The notes below the pieces were generated by a model, which ran no database searches, had not been told where the DNA came from, and saw only the letters and a program-made list of their open reading frames with translations. Below, piece by piece: positions 10,609-31,376 of a DNA stretch of 64,000 nt. The position numbers were made by a program, and so were the translations under genes. The DNA is from Chytridium lagenaria (lineage: Eukaryota > Chytridiomycota > Chytridiomycetes > Chytridiales > Chytridiaceae), in contig JAHLKC010000012.1 of NCBI GenBank assembly GCA_025449115.1, positions 310,001 through 374,000 on the forward strand. Reading direction: 5' to 3'. The stretch's first letter is position 1. Each line of letters begins with the position of its first letter.

Positions 10609-13600
10609 TTACAGACTGATACAGAGTGATAGATAACGTAAATTTGGCGAAAGCTGCCCTTTAAACTTCAGGGGGCAAGAGAAAGGATACAGAGAAACAA
10701 CAGAACGGAAAAGTCTTTCTATGAAGTGGGATCCGCAGACCACCCTCCCCCCATCTAATAAAACAATTTGGGAAGGATGAACACCTAAAGTCGTCAACAA
10801 TATACTTAAAAAGGGTGTTTTACCTTTAGAACACGCATCGCACACGTCATTCGCAGTCCTCGACAAACAATCCGCGCACACAAATGTTCCGCAAGTTCTA
10901 CATATGCGCTTTAAAAAAATTAGCAAAAAGGAGTGGTAGAAAAAGATAGCCTTACCCGCCAGTTGACGATACCGAACGTTGCTTGACATAAACCGCAATT
11001 CTGTGAAGCGTCAAAAGACGTAAAGAGAAAAAGGGGCACCATTCTTTCTTCAACGGAGAAACTTGGATGAAGGAGAGTGATAATGCGCTATCTAATGATA
11101 ACCTCTTGAACAGCGATGGGGTTCGACATGCAGCTTCAAAAGAGTTGTCAGCTGCAGTTACCGCGGGCGCTAAAATAGGCGTTTAATTATCTAGGGCTCA
11201 ATTCCAAGCAAGTATGACTGAGATAACTTACGTTCCACCATAGCTACTGTGTCGACAATCGAAAACCGCCCTTCGTCTCGGATACTATCACAACATGAAT
11301 CACAAACCCGCGCGACTTCCTCCTCTTCTTCCCGGAATGTGGTATAACAAAACTCTAATAATTTTAGGCTCGCAGCCATATGCTGTTTTACCTTTCGTGA
11401 ACACCATGACAAATAACTTTGCCGCAGTATCTGCAGTGATGCTAAAAGTTGTCAACGAGGTGTGTAGATGAATAGGCTTACACGACGCCAGAATGTGGAG
11501 AATGTAGAGTTGCAGAGCGCACATGATGTTGCAAGTTTAATCAGGGACCTTGAGAAAATTAGTGATGTAGACTAGAGCAAGGCCCTACCCATATTGGTGA
11601 GATATAGGAGGACGGATCTTGAGCTGCTGCGTCTTCGCCTTCTAGTAACATAAGCTGACATTACCATAAAATGAAACCTCTTTTAAGCGTTCTCCGGTTC
11701 CCTCGAAGTTCCGCAATAGCGTGCGTGAAGCATTTTAGCCACTTTGCTTTCGCTTCAGCCGAGTCTAACTAATCAATAGACTACTACGTTGATGTTTTTA
11801 CCTGTATACATTGCAAACGACTTCTCGCGGCCAACAAGCTGAAACACGTTTTTAAGACCTATCAAGAATGAGAAACCGTAGGCAGATGGAAGATTTACGG
11901 TCTGTGTCATCCACATTTTCAACATGACATAGATCGAGTTGGAGTATCCGGTGGAATATGTATTGATCTTCGACGATTGAAAATCTTCGGACTAGGGGTC
12001 TTATATGTCAGCATAAAAGACGCGGGGCTTATTTACCGCGCATAAATAAGGATATCAGTGAATAGAAAAAAGTAGCGGGGCTGGTCTGTTCGACGACATA
12101 TCTAAACCGATTACAAGGTGTTTTAACCACCGACTCACTTTTATGACGGGTCCGTGATGAATCAATCGACGCCCGGCTGATAAGAGAGCCTACAAACGGT
12201 TAGATGCGGAGTGAAAAACAACTTACGATGTCAAGCCCAATGATAGATCGCTGGATGTTAAGCATGGTGACGGCCATGCCATATTGATAGATTTTTTCGT
12301 TCATGAGAGCGGCGACTGACAAGGTAAGCGGGGATGTGAAGAGCTCATACTACCTTTTGCGATCAAGTCGACGGATCGGAGGACACTTAAGTAATCGGCA
12401 TGGTCAGGATGCGTGTATTTTAAGAGTTGCTGTAAATATATTAACCACAAAGTAGATTGAAAGGCTTACCTCTAAGAGTAACTTGTATCGCGGAATTCTT
12501 TGGATGGGCATGATAAGATACGCGTCCAGACGAAGGTTCTTAGACTGCGGCTTCTTGAAGACAGCCTAGATATCGACGATGTTAAAAGAAACCACTACAC
12601 AATAATTTACTTCCATGAACTGCGCAAACGCTTGATTCTTTGTCATATGCGACGAAATAGCACCCAAAGCCGTTGTAAAGTTTGTATAATACACGGAATA
12701 CATTTTCAAGTACGGACCCTTAAACATTTTAGGTACAATCTCCTAGAGACCATTCTTACAACATGTATAAAAATATCTCCAACGCAGACGGAGGATGCCG
12801 AAAGGTCGTGAAGACGGGACGAAAGACGACGAAGTAGCTCGCGATTCAGATTAAGGATATGTAAAAAGTTAGAAAAGATGGCTTGGATCGACGAGGAGGG
12901 GAGGATTTCGGCGGGAGTGCCAGAAGCCGCTTCGAGAGGAGTCAAGTAGTTCTAAGGAAAGGAATCAGAAAGTCAATCATTTGCTGATCGTGTCAGATGG
13001 TCACCTGTTTAACAAACTCCATAGCCTCCACATAACGCGTCTCAGAGTCTAGAATTTCTTGTAAAATCCTCGCACGTTTGCCAGTAATAGGATTCGCAAG
13101 AGTTGTTACGTCATCGACGGATATCACTGACGGCACCATTTTATCGGATAGCTTGTGCTGCAGAGTCTCAAGGGAATGAATGGACGTGGAGCTGCACTCA
13201 TGATGCACGGGAGACGCGGGGAAAGTCATGTCTTCTGATGACTCGGTCGATAGGGTGGAAATACTGTCCGTTGAGAATCTGCGAATCTTGCTTGAATCGT
13301 CTGTATAATGGTGTTTAAGAGTAAATATGATGTTATAATCATCCTCATGGAGTTCAAGCTCAAGTTTGCAAGAAAGTAGCACTTCATGATCGCCCTCCGG
13401 GCTGAGTGTATGTGGATGGCATCGAAGAGGGTATGCTGCATGCCTCGCCCAACATACACTACTCCTGGATATTCTGATTCGTTTAAGAAGGGTGTGCTCC
13501 CGTACCTGAGTTGTATGCTGATGATGATGATGCATGGGTCGGATATTCCTGCATCTGAGTAACTAGGATAAAGCTCCGTCTTGTGAGAAGTGCAGAAGGA

Positions 13601-13779
13601 AGAGAGGGCCGCTGATGATGCTGAAATCTTTTGATAGAAAGATGATGCATTGTTGTTGGTGGCGCAGGATGCGAGTGCGAGTGAGTATAGGATGCTGCTG
13701 TTGGTGATGATGTGGCATCATGCTCCGTACAGTCGGGATCAGAAGGAATAGGATGACTTGCAGGAGGTGTGGACAGCAT
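10609..13779 (-). CDS. FGD-like Rho guanine nucleotide exchange factor with two C-terminal FYVE-type zinc fingers
   Basis: Activates a Rho-family GTPase (Cdc42 in the FGD family) at membranes. A Ser/His-rich disordered N-terminus (from ATG 13779, MLSTPPASHPIPSDPD) is followed by the DH domain: RARILQEILDSETRYVEAME (near 13010-13075), LHILNLNRELLRRL, and the hallmark LIMPIQRIPRYKLLLE (near 12470-12530). A PH-like region spans about 11880-12350 (GRRLIHHGPVIK). Then FYVE finger 1: CALCNSTFSTFWRR joined by splicing to HHCRYCGKVIC, ending RVCDSCCDSI (near 11265-11510). Finger 2: CGLCQATFGIVNWR joined to ICRTCGTFVCADC and DVCDACS (near 10820-11000). The splice after GKVIC and the final exon are not resolved, so the C-terminal boundary is approximate. 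The start could lie further upstream. Confidence 0.78.
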
Positions 13780-14093
13780 CGTGTGCGTGCGAATGATGGC
13801 TTGCCGTCGTTTCTGAATAGGGAAGTCACCGCAACTCCTTGTTTAATGGGCGGCAAGAATTGGGATGTCAAGTTGTAACAGGTCGAATGAAGCCTCTCCA
13901 GATTGATTTGACTCGTTGTGAATGATGCGACAACCACTACTGCAATTGTCACTGCTCGTTTCTGTTATTACATGCCAATGACTAGAAAAAGGACTGCAAA
14001 ATCACAACGTCTTAACTGCAATTAAAGTATTTTGTTTCATCGTCATCAACCAAGCGAGAACGTCTAAACCTTTGAACATTCATCAAACCGCCC
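13780..14093. other. Intergenic, or extended 5' end of the RhoGEF
   Basis: Between the RhoGEF start and the mannosidase stop. Minus-strand frames stay partly open upstream of 13779, so some of this may be an extra N-terminal exon. No motif is seen. Confidence 0.3.
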
Positions 14094-16268
<2,175 letters not shown>

Positions 16269-16775
16269 AACCTTCTCGAGTCTTCTCCATTTACCTTGAA
16301 TTATTATTAGCCATGAATACGAAGTGCGTGTTATGCCTCCACTTGCACCCTAATTTTCCCGTAACCACATGTTGTGCTTATGTTTACTGAAAACGAACCT
16401 ACTTTTCTTTACGTAAAATTCATATCAACGCGTTAAGGCCGCAAAATGAACTTGGTCAAAAAAAGTATTTCATCTTCAGCATGCGACTGCAAAACTAGAT
16501 AACTTGCGCTTTCTCAATTCTGGATTTTACGCGCGCAGTATAGATTATATCGAAAATCAAAAGAGGATGTAGTTGAGAAGTGTTTACGAGCAACTCAGAA
16601 GTTTACCAGATGAAGGACGTATGTGGCCATCAGTCTCTGCATGAAATCCAAATAAACTATTTCAAAGACTATAGATGATATATGCTCTATTCAATGTTGG
16701 GCGTAACATTGACCAATTTCAAACTCGCAATTCAAATGCATGCTCGGAGCCTGGATGCATAGGACAATCAGAGTA

Positions 16776-17035
16776 CAATCAAAAAAAAAAGAAGAAAGCT
16801 CTGTTCGGATCTCTACATCCATATCCCCTAGCCCTCTTTTCAACGCAAAGCACTTCTTGACGGATGAAATTTCCTTGGTGAGGTTTGGTACTTGTCAAGT
16901 AAGCATAAGGCAGATAGCTTATGCACGTCGACGAGATCCAAACGGAGGAATAGTTTGTTTAAGTGCGTTTCGCTCAACCTCAAACTCTCTTGTAAAATGC
17001 GCCTCCACTTCATTCCATTCCCTTCGCTTCTGGTT
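16776..17035 (-). CDS. Exons of a small unrecognised coiled protein
   Basis: Two minus-strand stretches join in frame across a 36-base intron (16926-16891): exon 17035-16927 reads KRREWNEVEAHFTREFEVE and the next begins LPNLTKEISSVKKCFALKRG, then MDVEIRTELSS. The upstream exon is preceded by an acceptor (ACAACAG) and the start exon was not found. Further short exons may lie down to about 16380 (RLMATYVLHL near 16590-16620). The charged heptad-like pattern suggests a coiled coil. No family is recognised. It sits between the mannosidase and L35 genes. Confidence 0.35.
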
Positions 17036-17121
17036 CTGTTGTATAGGTCACTCCCTCGACCCTCTCAAATACGACACTTTGTAACACATTGTCAAACCTT
17101 TTGAAATCGCATAATTAAAAA

Positions 17122-17997
17122 ATGGTAATTAGAGCGTCGCTGGAGACGACGGCCTCAGGCCCCATCCCATCCCATCCATTCCCATCGCATCAGCACCATA
17201 TCGACATCGACAAGGACTTTAAACGGAACGAGGACTGCTTGATAGGGAGGGAGAGAATTGCGCTTTGGATTTAGATGAATTATGCGCGGGAATACCGATG
17301 ATGGAATTGCACTTGTACTTGGAACTCTGCTTCAGCTCATGTCCGCAGGGTTAACGAGATTTCTACGGAACAGGGGGCACGACAAGCCCTTGAAAGCACG
17401 ATTGGATGCGCTCTGCTCAATTTTGGGACGGTGTTGGACGACTGGCAGGAGGCAAACATAAATGGCATGGGCGATGATGGAAGACAGGCTATGGAGAAAG
17501 ATAATCTAAGACAATGAATGGAATTGGAACGGCTAACTGGATTATTCTGCAGGCCAAAGTCCGTGCCTACGAGCTTCGCACCAAGTCCAAGTCGGACCTT
17601 TCCAAGCAGTTGGAGGACCTCAAGCAGGAGCTTGCCTCCCTCAGGGTGCAGAAGATCACTGGCGGTGCTGCTTCCAAGCTCGCCAAGATGTATGTTCCTC
17701 TTTTCTTATTTTGGCATTCATCGTCCTATGTAATTCCACTCGCTGACCATGTATCGATTATGCAGCAAGGAGGTTAGGAAGTCCATTGCCCGTGTCAACA
17801 CCGTCATCTCCCAGACTCAGCGTGACCAGCTCAGGATCTTCTACAGGGGCCAGAAGCACATCCCCCTCGACCTCCGCGCCAAGAAGACCAGGGCCATCCG
17901 TCGCAGGCTCACTGTCCACGAGCGCTCCCAGAAGACCCTCAGGCAAACCAAGAAGGACCAGCACTTCCCCCGCAGGAAGTACGCTGTCCAGGCTTAA
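17122..17997 (+). CDS. RPL35: 60S ribosomal protein L35 (uL29)
   Basis: Large-subunit ribosomal protein at the exit tunnel, where nascent-chain factors and SRP dock. Exons: ATG alone at 17122-17124, then 17553-17689 and 17766-17997, giving 123 residues, the normal length. The protein starts [17 protein letters not shown], then [32 protein letters not shown], and ends [10 protein letters not shown]. The first intron (428 bases) directly follows the start codon. Codon use is strongly biased to C/G-ending codons, unlike neighbouring genes, as expected for a highly expressed ribosomal gene. Certain. Confidence 0.96.
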
Positions 17998-18326
17998 ATT
18001 TCTTTTCTCACTGCAATTATCGAAGTCGGACTCTACCCGTGTGATGCTAGCGTGTTGACTGGATGGGAAGGGCTTTTAATTCTTGTCTGGATGAGATTTG
18101 GAGTTTGCGTTTGGGGAAAGAGAGTGTGTGGGGTGGTGGGGCATGTAGCTGTGATAAGTAGGCATTTGGAAGGAAACCTTGAATCCTTTGTATTTTTCCT
18201 CTGCTTACTCGTGCAGGGTATGTGTCGTGTTAATACATCAAACGGTCGCCCTTTTGCGCCGTGGCATCTTCTTTGATTGAATCCCTAGTCTCGTGTTGAT
18301 TCGTGGCGAGAAATTTACACTCTAAA
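17998..18326. other. Intergenic region between L35 and PRP4 kinase
   Basis: Same-strand neighbours. The stretch is G/T-rich, contains no recognised gene, and should hold the L35 3' end and the PRP4 promoter. Confidence 0.4.
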
Positions 18327-21230
<2,904 letters not shown>

Positions 21231-21425
21231 TGAGGAGTTTGTTGAGGGATGTTTGGAGGAGTTGAGATTATTTTTATTTATTTGTGTGGTGGTCGACCGT
21301 CTGTTGCTCTTTGAATACCTAAAACGCAAAACAAAGAGAGATTAAATAAGAAAGCTAAATTGGTTTATGTTGGCCAAAATTAATATCTTTTAAACTCAAA
21401 GAAGTGATCCAATCCATTGAAAAAA
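21231..21425. other. Convergent 3' intergenic region
   Basis: Short AT-rich gap between two converging genes. It should carry both poly(A) regions. Confidence 0.4.
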
Positions 21426-24174
21426 TCAGACGTTTTTATTCGACTTTATTCCTCTCACAATAACTGCTCTTGCTTTTCCACCTTGAATAAAAGCAACACC
21501 TGACGGACATAACTGCAACGGTTCCATCTTAACCGTTCCCTCTGGTAACCAAATATCCATCACCCCCGTCCAATCCTCCCTATATGAGCCTTGCCAAACT
21601 TCACTCCACGGTCTACAGTGAACTCGTTCCTCGTTCCACCCGTACATACCCGATGCCACACTCATCAACGTATCCCCGTCATTTAAAAACACATTTTCTG
21701 AGTGCGCTCGAGATGTGGTGGCCGTGGTACGCATTCGAGTTTTCTCGTCTCAAGGTCAAATAGAGCGACTGCGGGTTCATCCGAATGTCCAAGGATGACC
21801 GCGTTTCGGCCATCCCGCGTATAACACCACCCGGTGATCGACGTAATCCCGTCAATAGACCCCAGTTTAGTCCCATTAAATGAAGACAAAGCAGTCGCCC
21901 GTCCTGTGATGTAAAAATAACGTCCGCCATTACACGACACCATTGGAAAACTCATGAAATCTTGATTCCATATAAAGATTTTGAATCAACATGACACACG
22001 CTCACCGTGGAACAAAAGGCATGCAGAAGCTTCTCATCCTTTTCATTCCGCAGGAAATGACGAAGCCGTCCACACCTAGACATACCAACACTTTCCCCAT
22101 TTAATTGTTCGTTTTTGTAATAAATGTGCGAAGGTATCCCCAGTCACCGCATCGAGCAAGTGAAGCACCTCAACATCTACATCACGCCAAAGCCATTTCT
22201 TAGTGTACTTGGCTTGAACCACATCCGTGTTGCGTCTTCCGAGAAGGAGATAGATTCAAATGAAGCGTTTTGGTATCGCGGCATCGGTATGGGTAATGAC
22301 CATATGGTTTTCGTGAAGGAACGTCGACCAAAGCAACGATGTTGTCTTGAGATGCCGTAACAAGCTTGGTGCCATCTGTGGAAAGATTCAAGCTTTTAAT
22401 AGCACCAGCGCTGAAATCATCAATGTAGGCCGTCGCCAACATCCCACAAAGCTATCACATTTTCAAAAGACCTCGTCGCAGCTACAAAGCCATCGGTTGA
22501 GAAAACAATGTCTAAAATGTTCGGGGCTCTAAATGCTGCCACCGGCTCATCATACTTCTTCTCCTTCCCCAGTTCCCGCAAGCAGACCATCCCATCACAC
22601 GATGCCGACAAAATTCTGTTTGACGTTGGGGAGTATGAGACGCTGATCACACTTTGCGCATGCGAAAACGTCTTCACACAAACACTGCTACGTGTATCCC
22701 AAACCCGTACAGTTTGATCTTCAGACCCCGTCACGATGTAACTCCCATCACTTGAAAAACTGACAGCATTTACAGACCCTGTGTGTCCGTTTAACATTCC
22801 AACCAAGCTACCAGTACACCCGTCGTAAAGCCCAACCAAACACGCGTTTAGACCTTTCATCCCACCTTGTACAATCGCCACCATTTTCCCGTCTTTTGAC
22901 ATATCCAACGGTACCATTGCAAACCACCATTCAGTCTGCCACACCACCATCTCACATGCAACATTCCCACCCAAATCGACCATCTTGACAGAATATTGAG
23001 GCATGCCGTCTTCACAAGGTTTACTCAAACACACCAACACTCTCCCCACATTTCGCCTCCACACGGATTTCACAACATCATCCATCCTCCATAAACATTT
23101 CCCCGTATTCCAATCCAAAATCCTCGCACCCCGGAGATCTTGCACCAACACCCCCCGCTCCCATTCCCCATACCCATCCCCCGCGTCAACAGCACATCCA
23201 TGGACACGAGACAACGTAGAACGATCCCGCAACACAACTTGATCTCTCTCTAAACTCATCAAATACTTTCCGCACTCTGAAAACCACACTTGATGCACAG
23301 CATCACCCCGATGCGATGACAAGACTCTTGTCCATGTTTTATCTCCGTTATAAACTTTAGGCACGCCGTGAACGGATCGCCGTACACGGTCAGCGTAGGT
23401 TTTGTAGAGTAACGTATCTTGAGGACACCATGGTAAGGCTGCGCGGTATAGAAGAAGAGGACCGTGCTCAATGATCGTGTAGTAGGCACACATGAGACGG
23501 TATGCATCGTAGAAAAGGGTTTGAGTGGCCGTCCATCGTGATCTTGACGTGGGGAGGATTTGGTCCATCCACTTTTCGAGGAGCAAAAATTGGTTAACCA
23601 CGACAGGAAGGCTGCCTGTAAGCACAAGGATTTCGAGCCAGGAAAGGAGGTGCATCGACGTGAATATCGCCAACATCTATCCGGGAAAGAGTTAAGTTGA
23701 TGAAGCAAACTTGATCTTCACCTCTTCAAGCTCCTGAGATACATTCAGTTTAATGCTTGACTCGATCAAATGGGTCATTAAATGAGATGCCGCATACACG
23801 ACATGCCGTGGTATCGTCTCCCTAATGAGTTGACCGAGCACCTTCTGACAAAAAGGTGGATCGTTGACCTTGAACCCGCAGACGTTGATAGCGGTCTCGT
23901 TGCATAGAACAAAAAGACATTGATAGCAATATCGCGATGATGGACAGCATCTTGCTCCGCCTCCAGTTTTGTCGGACGGAAACCTCGTCAGATGGCGGAC
24001 TCCATGTATCCAATTCACGGTAACAGCGTCGACTTGTGATGTTGTTGAACCGAGGATCTTGCAGATGGAATCTTTTGAAAGTCCATAGCCTCGAGCATCG
24101 TTATCGGCATACCCTCCCGCTGCGTACAGCATCAACTCTATACGCCTGTCCGCCATTGTTTCTTTGCAGTCCAT
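21426..24174 (-). CDS. WD40 repeat protein derived from a NACHT/STAND protein, NTPase part absent
   Basis: Fungal NACHT-WD40 proteins are STAND-type signalling NTPases often linked to self/non-self recognition. Here the N-terminus (ATG 24174) begins directly with a segment like the winged-helix part after NACHT (GLSKDSICKILGSTTSQVDA), then a helical linker (RHVVYAASHLMTHLIESS; LLSWLEILVLTGSLPVVV), then WD40 repeats: SLVGMLNGHTGSVNAVSFSS, DGSYIVTGSEDQTVRVWDTR, HAQSVISVSYSPTSNRILSA, and more degenerate blades to the stop 21426. No P-loop or NACHT motif is found upstream in the 1.2 kb to the next gene. Frame slips occur near 22420, 22300 and 21725 (an A run). Either a truncated, still-expressed protein or a decaying gene. 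The function is unknown. Confidence 0.7.
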
Positions 24175-25420
24175 TTTCTTTTCTACCAGTGATGAAAAGG
24201 TTGATTAAATCATGTTTCTTTGTGTGTGGAATGGTCGACGATGGCTTGATGGTGCATGGATCACTTGGGCATAAGCAAAAAAAATTGTTCTAAGAACCGT
24301 AACGCGCGCGTTAATCGAAAAGCACCGAAAAAGATGTTCCAGAGGGAGCTCATGTTGCTGATAAACATGCTGGCATGGAGGTGCTTTGAAGAGGGGACAC
24401 CCACCAGGCCTAAATGACCAACGGAATGAAAAACAAAGGGGATGTCGGTGGTGTATGTAAAGGAAACTGATTATATTAATTCGGTAACGGGAGTTTATAC
24501 AAACCATCAACAACCAAGCATTTTTCGCACCTTGAACTCAACTTCCCCTACATCCCTGCATCCTTGCTACCTACGTCCTTCTCACATTTAAACCATCACA
24601 AAAAAAATGAAAGCACAATCATTCAAAGAGCCAAATCTCTTCACATCGCAACACCATTCCAAAAAAGAAAAACAAAGACATCAACAACTCAAACCGGGAA
24701 ATCAAAAAAACAAAAACGAAAAAACAAAAACAAACTAAAACGGCAAGTCTACTCACAGACGGAAAAAACAGGGAAAAAAAATCGTTATCCCACAAAGAGA
24801 AACTCTGAAGTGGGTCCGTCCCCCCAAAAAAACAATAAACAGAGATGAGGGATAACACAAAAATAACATATGGAAACTGACTCGTGAATTATTCCCGACG
24901 AAAATGAGGGGAAAAGGCAGGGGGTTAGGAAGAAGGCAAAGCTGACATCTACCCAAATGAGGAACCGTATAGGTCGTGACCAGAAAAACCGAAAAAAAAA
25001 AGGAGATAAACCAATAAAACACGAAAAAGAATGTAGTGGAAGAATAAGAAAGCAAAAGAAACGAAAGAAAAAAAACACAAAAAATGAGAGTGAATATATC
25101 ACAGTTCGGGAGCACCAGGATAACAAAAGAGAAAAGAACGATCACAACCAAACAAACAACAAAAAAAAGAAAAAAAGGAAAAAGAAAAAGTAAAAACACA
25201 ACCTCCCCAAAAAACCAACATTCAAACCACAGAGAAAGAAAAAAAGGCTTTACCCTCTTTCACTCATCCCCCCCTGCCCTCCCCCACTCAAACTCGACTC
25301 CCCCAAACTCTCCAAACTCTCCGTCGTCCCCGCAGACCCCGCAACACTCCCTTCCCACCCCCCAAGCAAAGGCACCCCCCAGCACTCAAAGCAACCCCCC
25401 CCCAAGTCCAAACTCCACAA
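24175..25420. other. Long intergenic region with strong strand asymmetry
   Basis: From about 24560 to 25260 the plus strand is very rich in A (with C and some G) and poor in T; from about 25260 to 25430 it is C-rich. Lysine-rich open frames here follow from composition. It lies between the WD40 gene start and the Kin4 stop, so the minus strand could be a U-rich 3' UTR of the kinase. No gene recognised. Confidence 0.5.
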
Positions 25421-29493
<4,073 letters not shown>

Positions 29494-30742
29494 GAATTGA
29501 TGGGGTGGTGGGGGATGGTGGCAATGGGTTGAGTGTGTGTGTGATGGGTTCTAGGTGGGAACGATCTCTTTGAATTTGTACAGATCCGAGAGCTCCTTTT
29601 CGTTCCTCGCTCGATGCTGACAAGTAAGTGTTGTATGCGGATGACTCTTTGCAGAGCGGAATGTGTATAGGTGGCGAACCAAAGGGAGGAAGGGGGGGGC
29701 TTTCAATGGTGGCCTCCCTATTTAATTTGATGCAAGTATGTTCTATGAAATGTAGGTAGCTCAGCGCCACTCCCTTTCCCTCCAAGGGCTCTCCTCTATC
29801 AAAGGTTGAAAGTATCCCGTAATCCAGTGCAGTAGTAGTAGTATCGTATTGGTGTCGGTTAATGGATGGAATGGTAGGACTAGTTGGTCTCGACAGAGTC
29901 CGTCACCGTAATATGTTAGTGAGACCCGTCCGTCTTTGCAGTGGTGTAACCTTAATAATTCATAATAGAATAAAAAGCACCACCCAAAATGAATTATTAT
30001 TAATTAGTAATGATGAAGGAGTGATACAAAATAAATAAATAATTAAATATAAATAAATATTTAATAAAATAAATTCCTTTCTCCCGTAAACAACAACAAG
30101 GTGATTGATGCAGAGTCTCTAAAACAAACAAAAAGATGTAATTAATAAATAGTATATATGCTATATATATATATATATATATACATACTATAATAATAAT
30201 AATAATAATAATAATAAGAATAGTAAACACATATAATACATACATACATATGCACATGTATATTTTACAATAGTATTTATGTACTTGCAATCTGATCCTC
30301 ACTCATCATCATCTAATGTCCTTTTTATTCCTTTTTTCTTTGCATTCATATTCATTCAACTCACTCACTCATTGATGAATGAATGAATATATAGATACAT
30401 ATATAAATAAATACTCATATGTAATGCATGTAGAACTTGCATTTAACTTGACGCGTCCTCTATCCATATTATATACATATGACATGTAATACTATGTACA
30501 TATTATGTATTTATATTTATTATATTTATATTATATCAACTTTATATTCGTTTAATATTTACTTTTATTATTATTTGTTATTATTATATAGGGACAGAGA
30601 GCAACGAAAACATATTAATAATATGTACATTCCACTGTAGTACATGCGAGATAAGCAAATCTTAAATTAAACATTTCTGTTTGGGTCACAAAGAGAATTT
30701 TATTAAAGGCAGGCCCTGGGCACAGTGAGTGGCTTCATTTCG
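29494..30742. other. AT-rich intergenic region with simple repeats
   Basis: No coding stretch is recognised. From about 30000 to 30620 the DNA is very AT-rich with short tandem repeats (listed separately). The part next to 29494 should contain the Kin4 promoter. Confidence 0.5.
30162..30217. repeat. Microsatellites: (TA)n followed by (TAA)n
   Basis: A run of alternating TA at 30162-30183 is followed by CATAC and a (TAA)n run of about nine units at 30190-30217. Flanking DNA up to 30600 also has TATA, TACATA and GAATGAAT-like short repeats (30370-30390). Confidence 0.9.
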
Positions 30743-31239
30743 CTATATAATAGGTATAAAGGTATAGAGGTAGGTATCTAGGTATCTACTAGAGACGACA
30801 GCGTTTATCCAAGTAGACTTGGAGGTGGTTTGCTGAATGGCCATCGTATAAGGTACAAGATGGCAGAATGTGAATAAAAGTATCAACACATCTACTCCCA
30901 ACACCTCACAACGTCTTACCGCGTCAAGGCTCTTTAATGCTTGTCTTCTTGTGTTCTCCTTCAATTCAGGCAGGCTGACGGAGTCTGAATAAATAAATAT
31001 CTTGTTAGACATCAATCACAGCGCCATGACGCTGCTTCCGAGTACTATGCGGGATGGAGGTTCACTAGGATGACTGGCCCCCTCACTGTAACCTGCTTGT
31101 CTCTGCTTACTTTTCGTCTGCTTCTGCAAGACGATCACCCAAGAATTTGGTGTCATTGAAGGCTGCAGTCCGTCACAACGCGTTTTGTTTACGATCAACA
31201 ATGGCCGTGACCTTGAACACCCCCTCCATTGGTGTCCAT
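30743..31239 (-). CDS. Small unrecognised spliced gene
   Basis: Minus-strand exons join plausibly: MDTNGGGVQGHGH (ATG 31239), then across a short intron ending CTGCAG, SFNDTKFLGDRLAEADEK (donor GTAAGC), then SVSLPELKENTRRQALKSLD (donor GTAAGA), then a phase-0 exon QTTSKSTWINAVVSSRYLDT ending FIPII at stop 30743. The junction between the second and third exons is off by one base, as elsewhere in this window. The middle part looks helical and charged. No family is recognised. Same strand as the GTPase-like gene upstream and the kinase downstream. Confidence 0.42.
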
Positions 31240-31376
31240 CAAGTGTTTTTCATTGTGATGGATATATAATGTGCTGTTGTATTTTTGTACTTTTTAAATG
31301 TTCAGTACAAAGTCTTTTAGCAGCATTACTTTCTATTAATTCTCGAGTTGTAGATACTATATTTATATTTCAACTA

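Noticed and set aside
17440..17520. Possible box C (GATGATGG) of a snoRNA in the L35 intron
   Set aside because: No matching box D and terminal stem could be placed by eye, so it is not listed as an RNA gene.
30000..30620. Possible replication origin or centromere-like AT block
   Set aside because: Only ordinary microsatellites and AT-richness are visible; no repeat array or known motif supports it.
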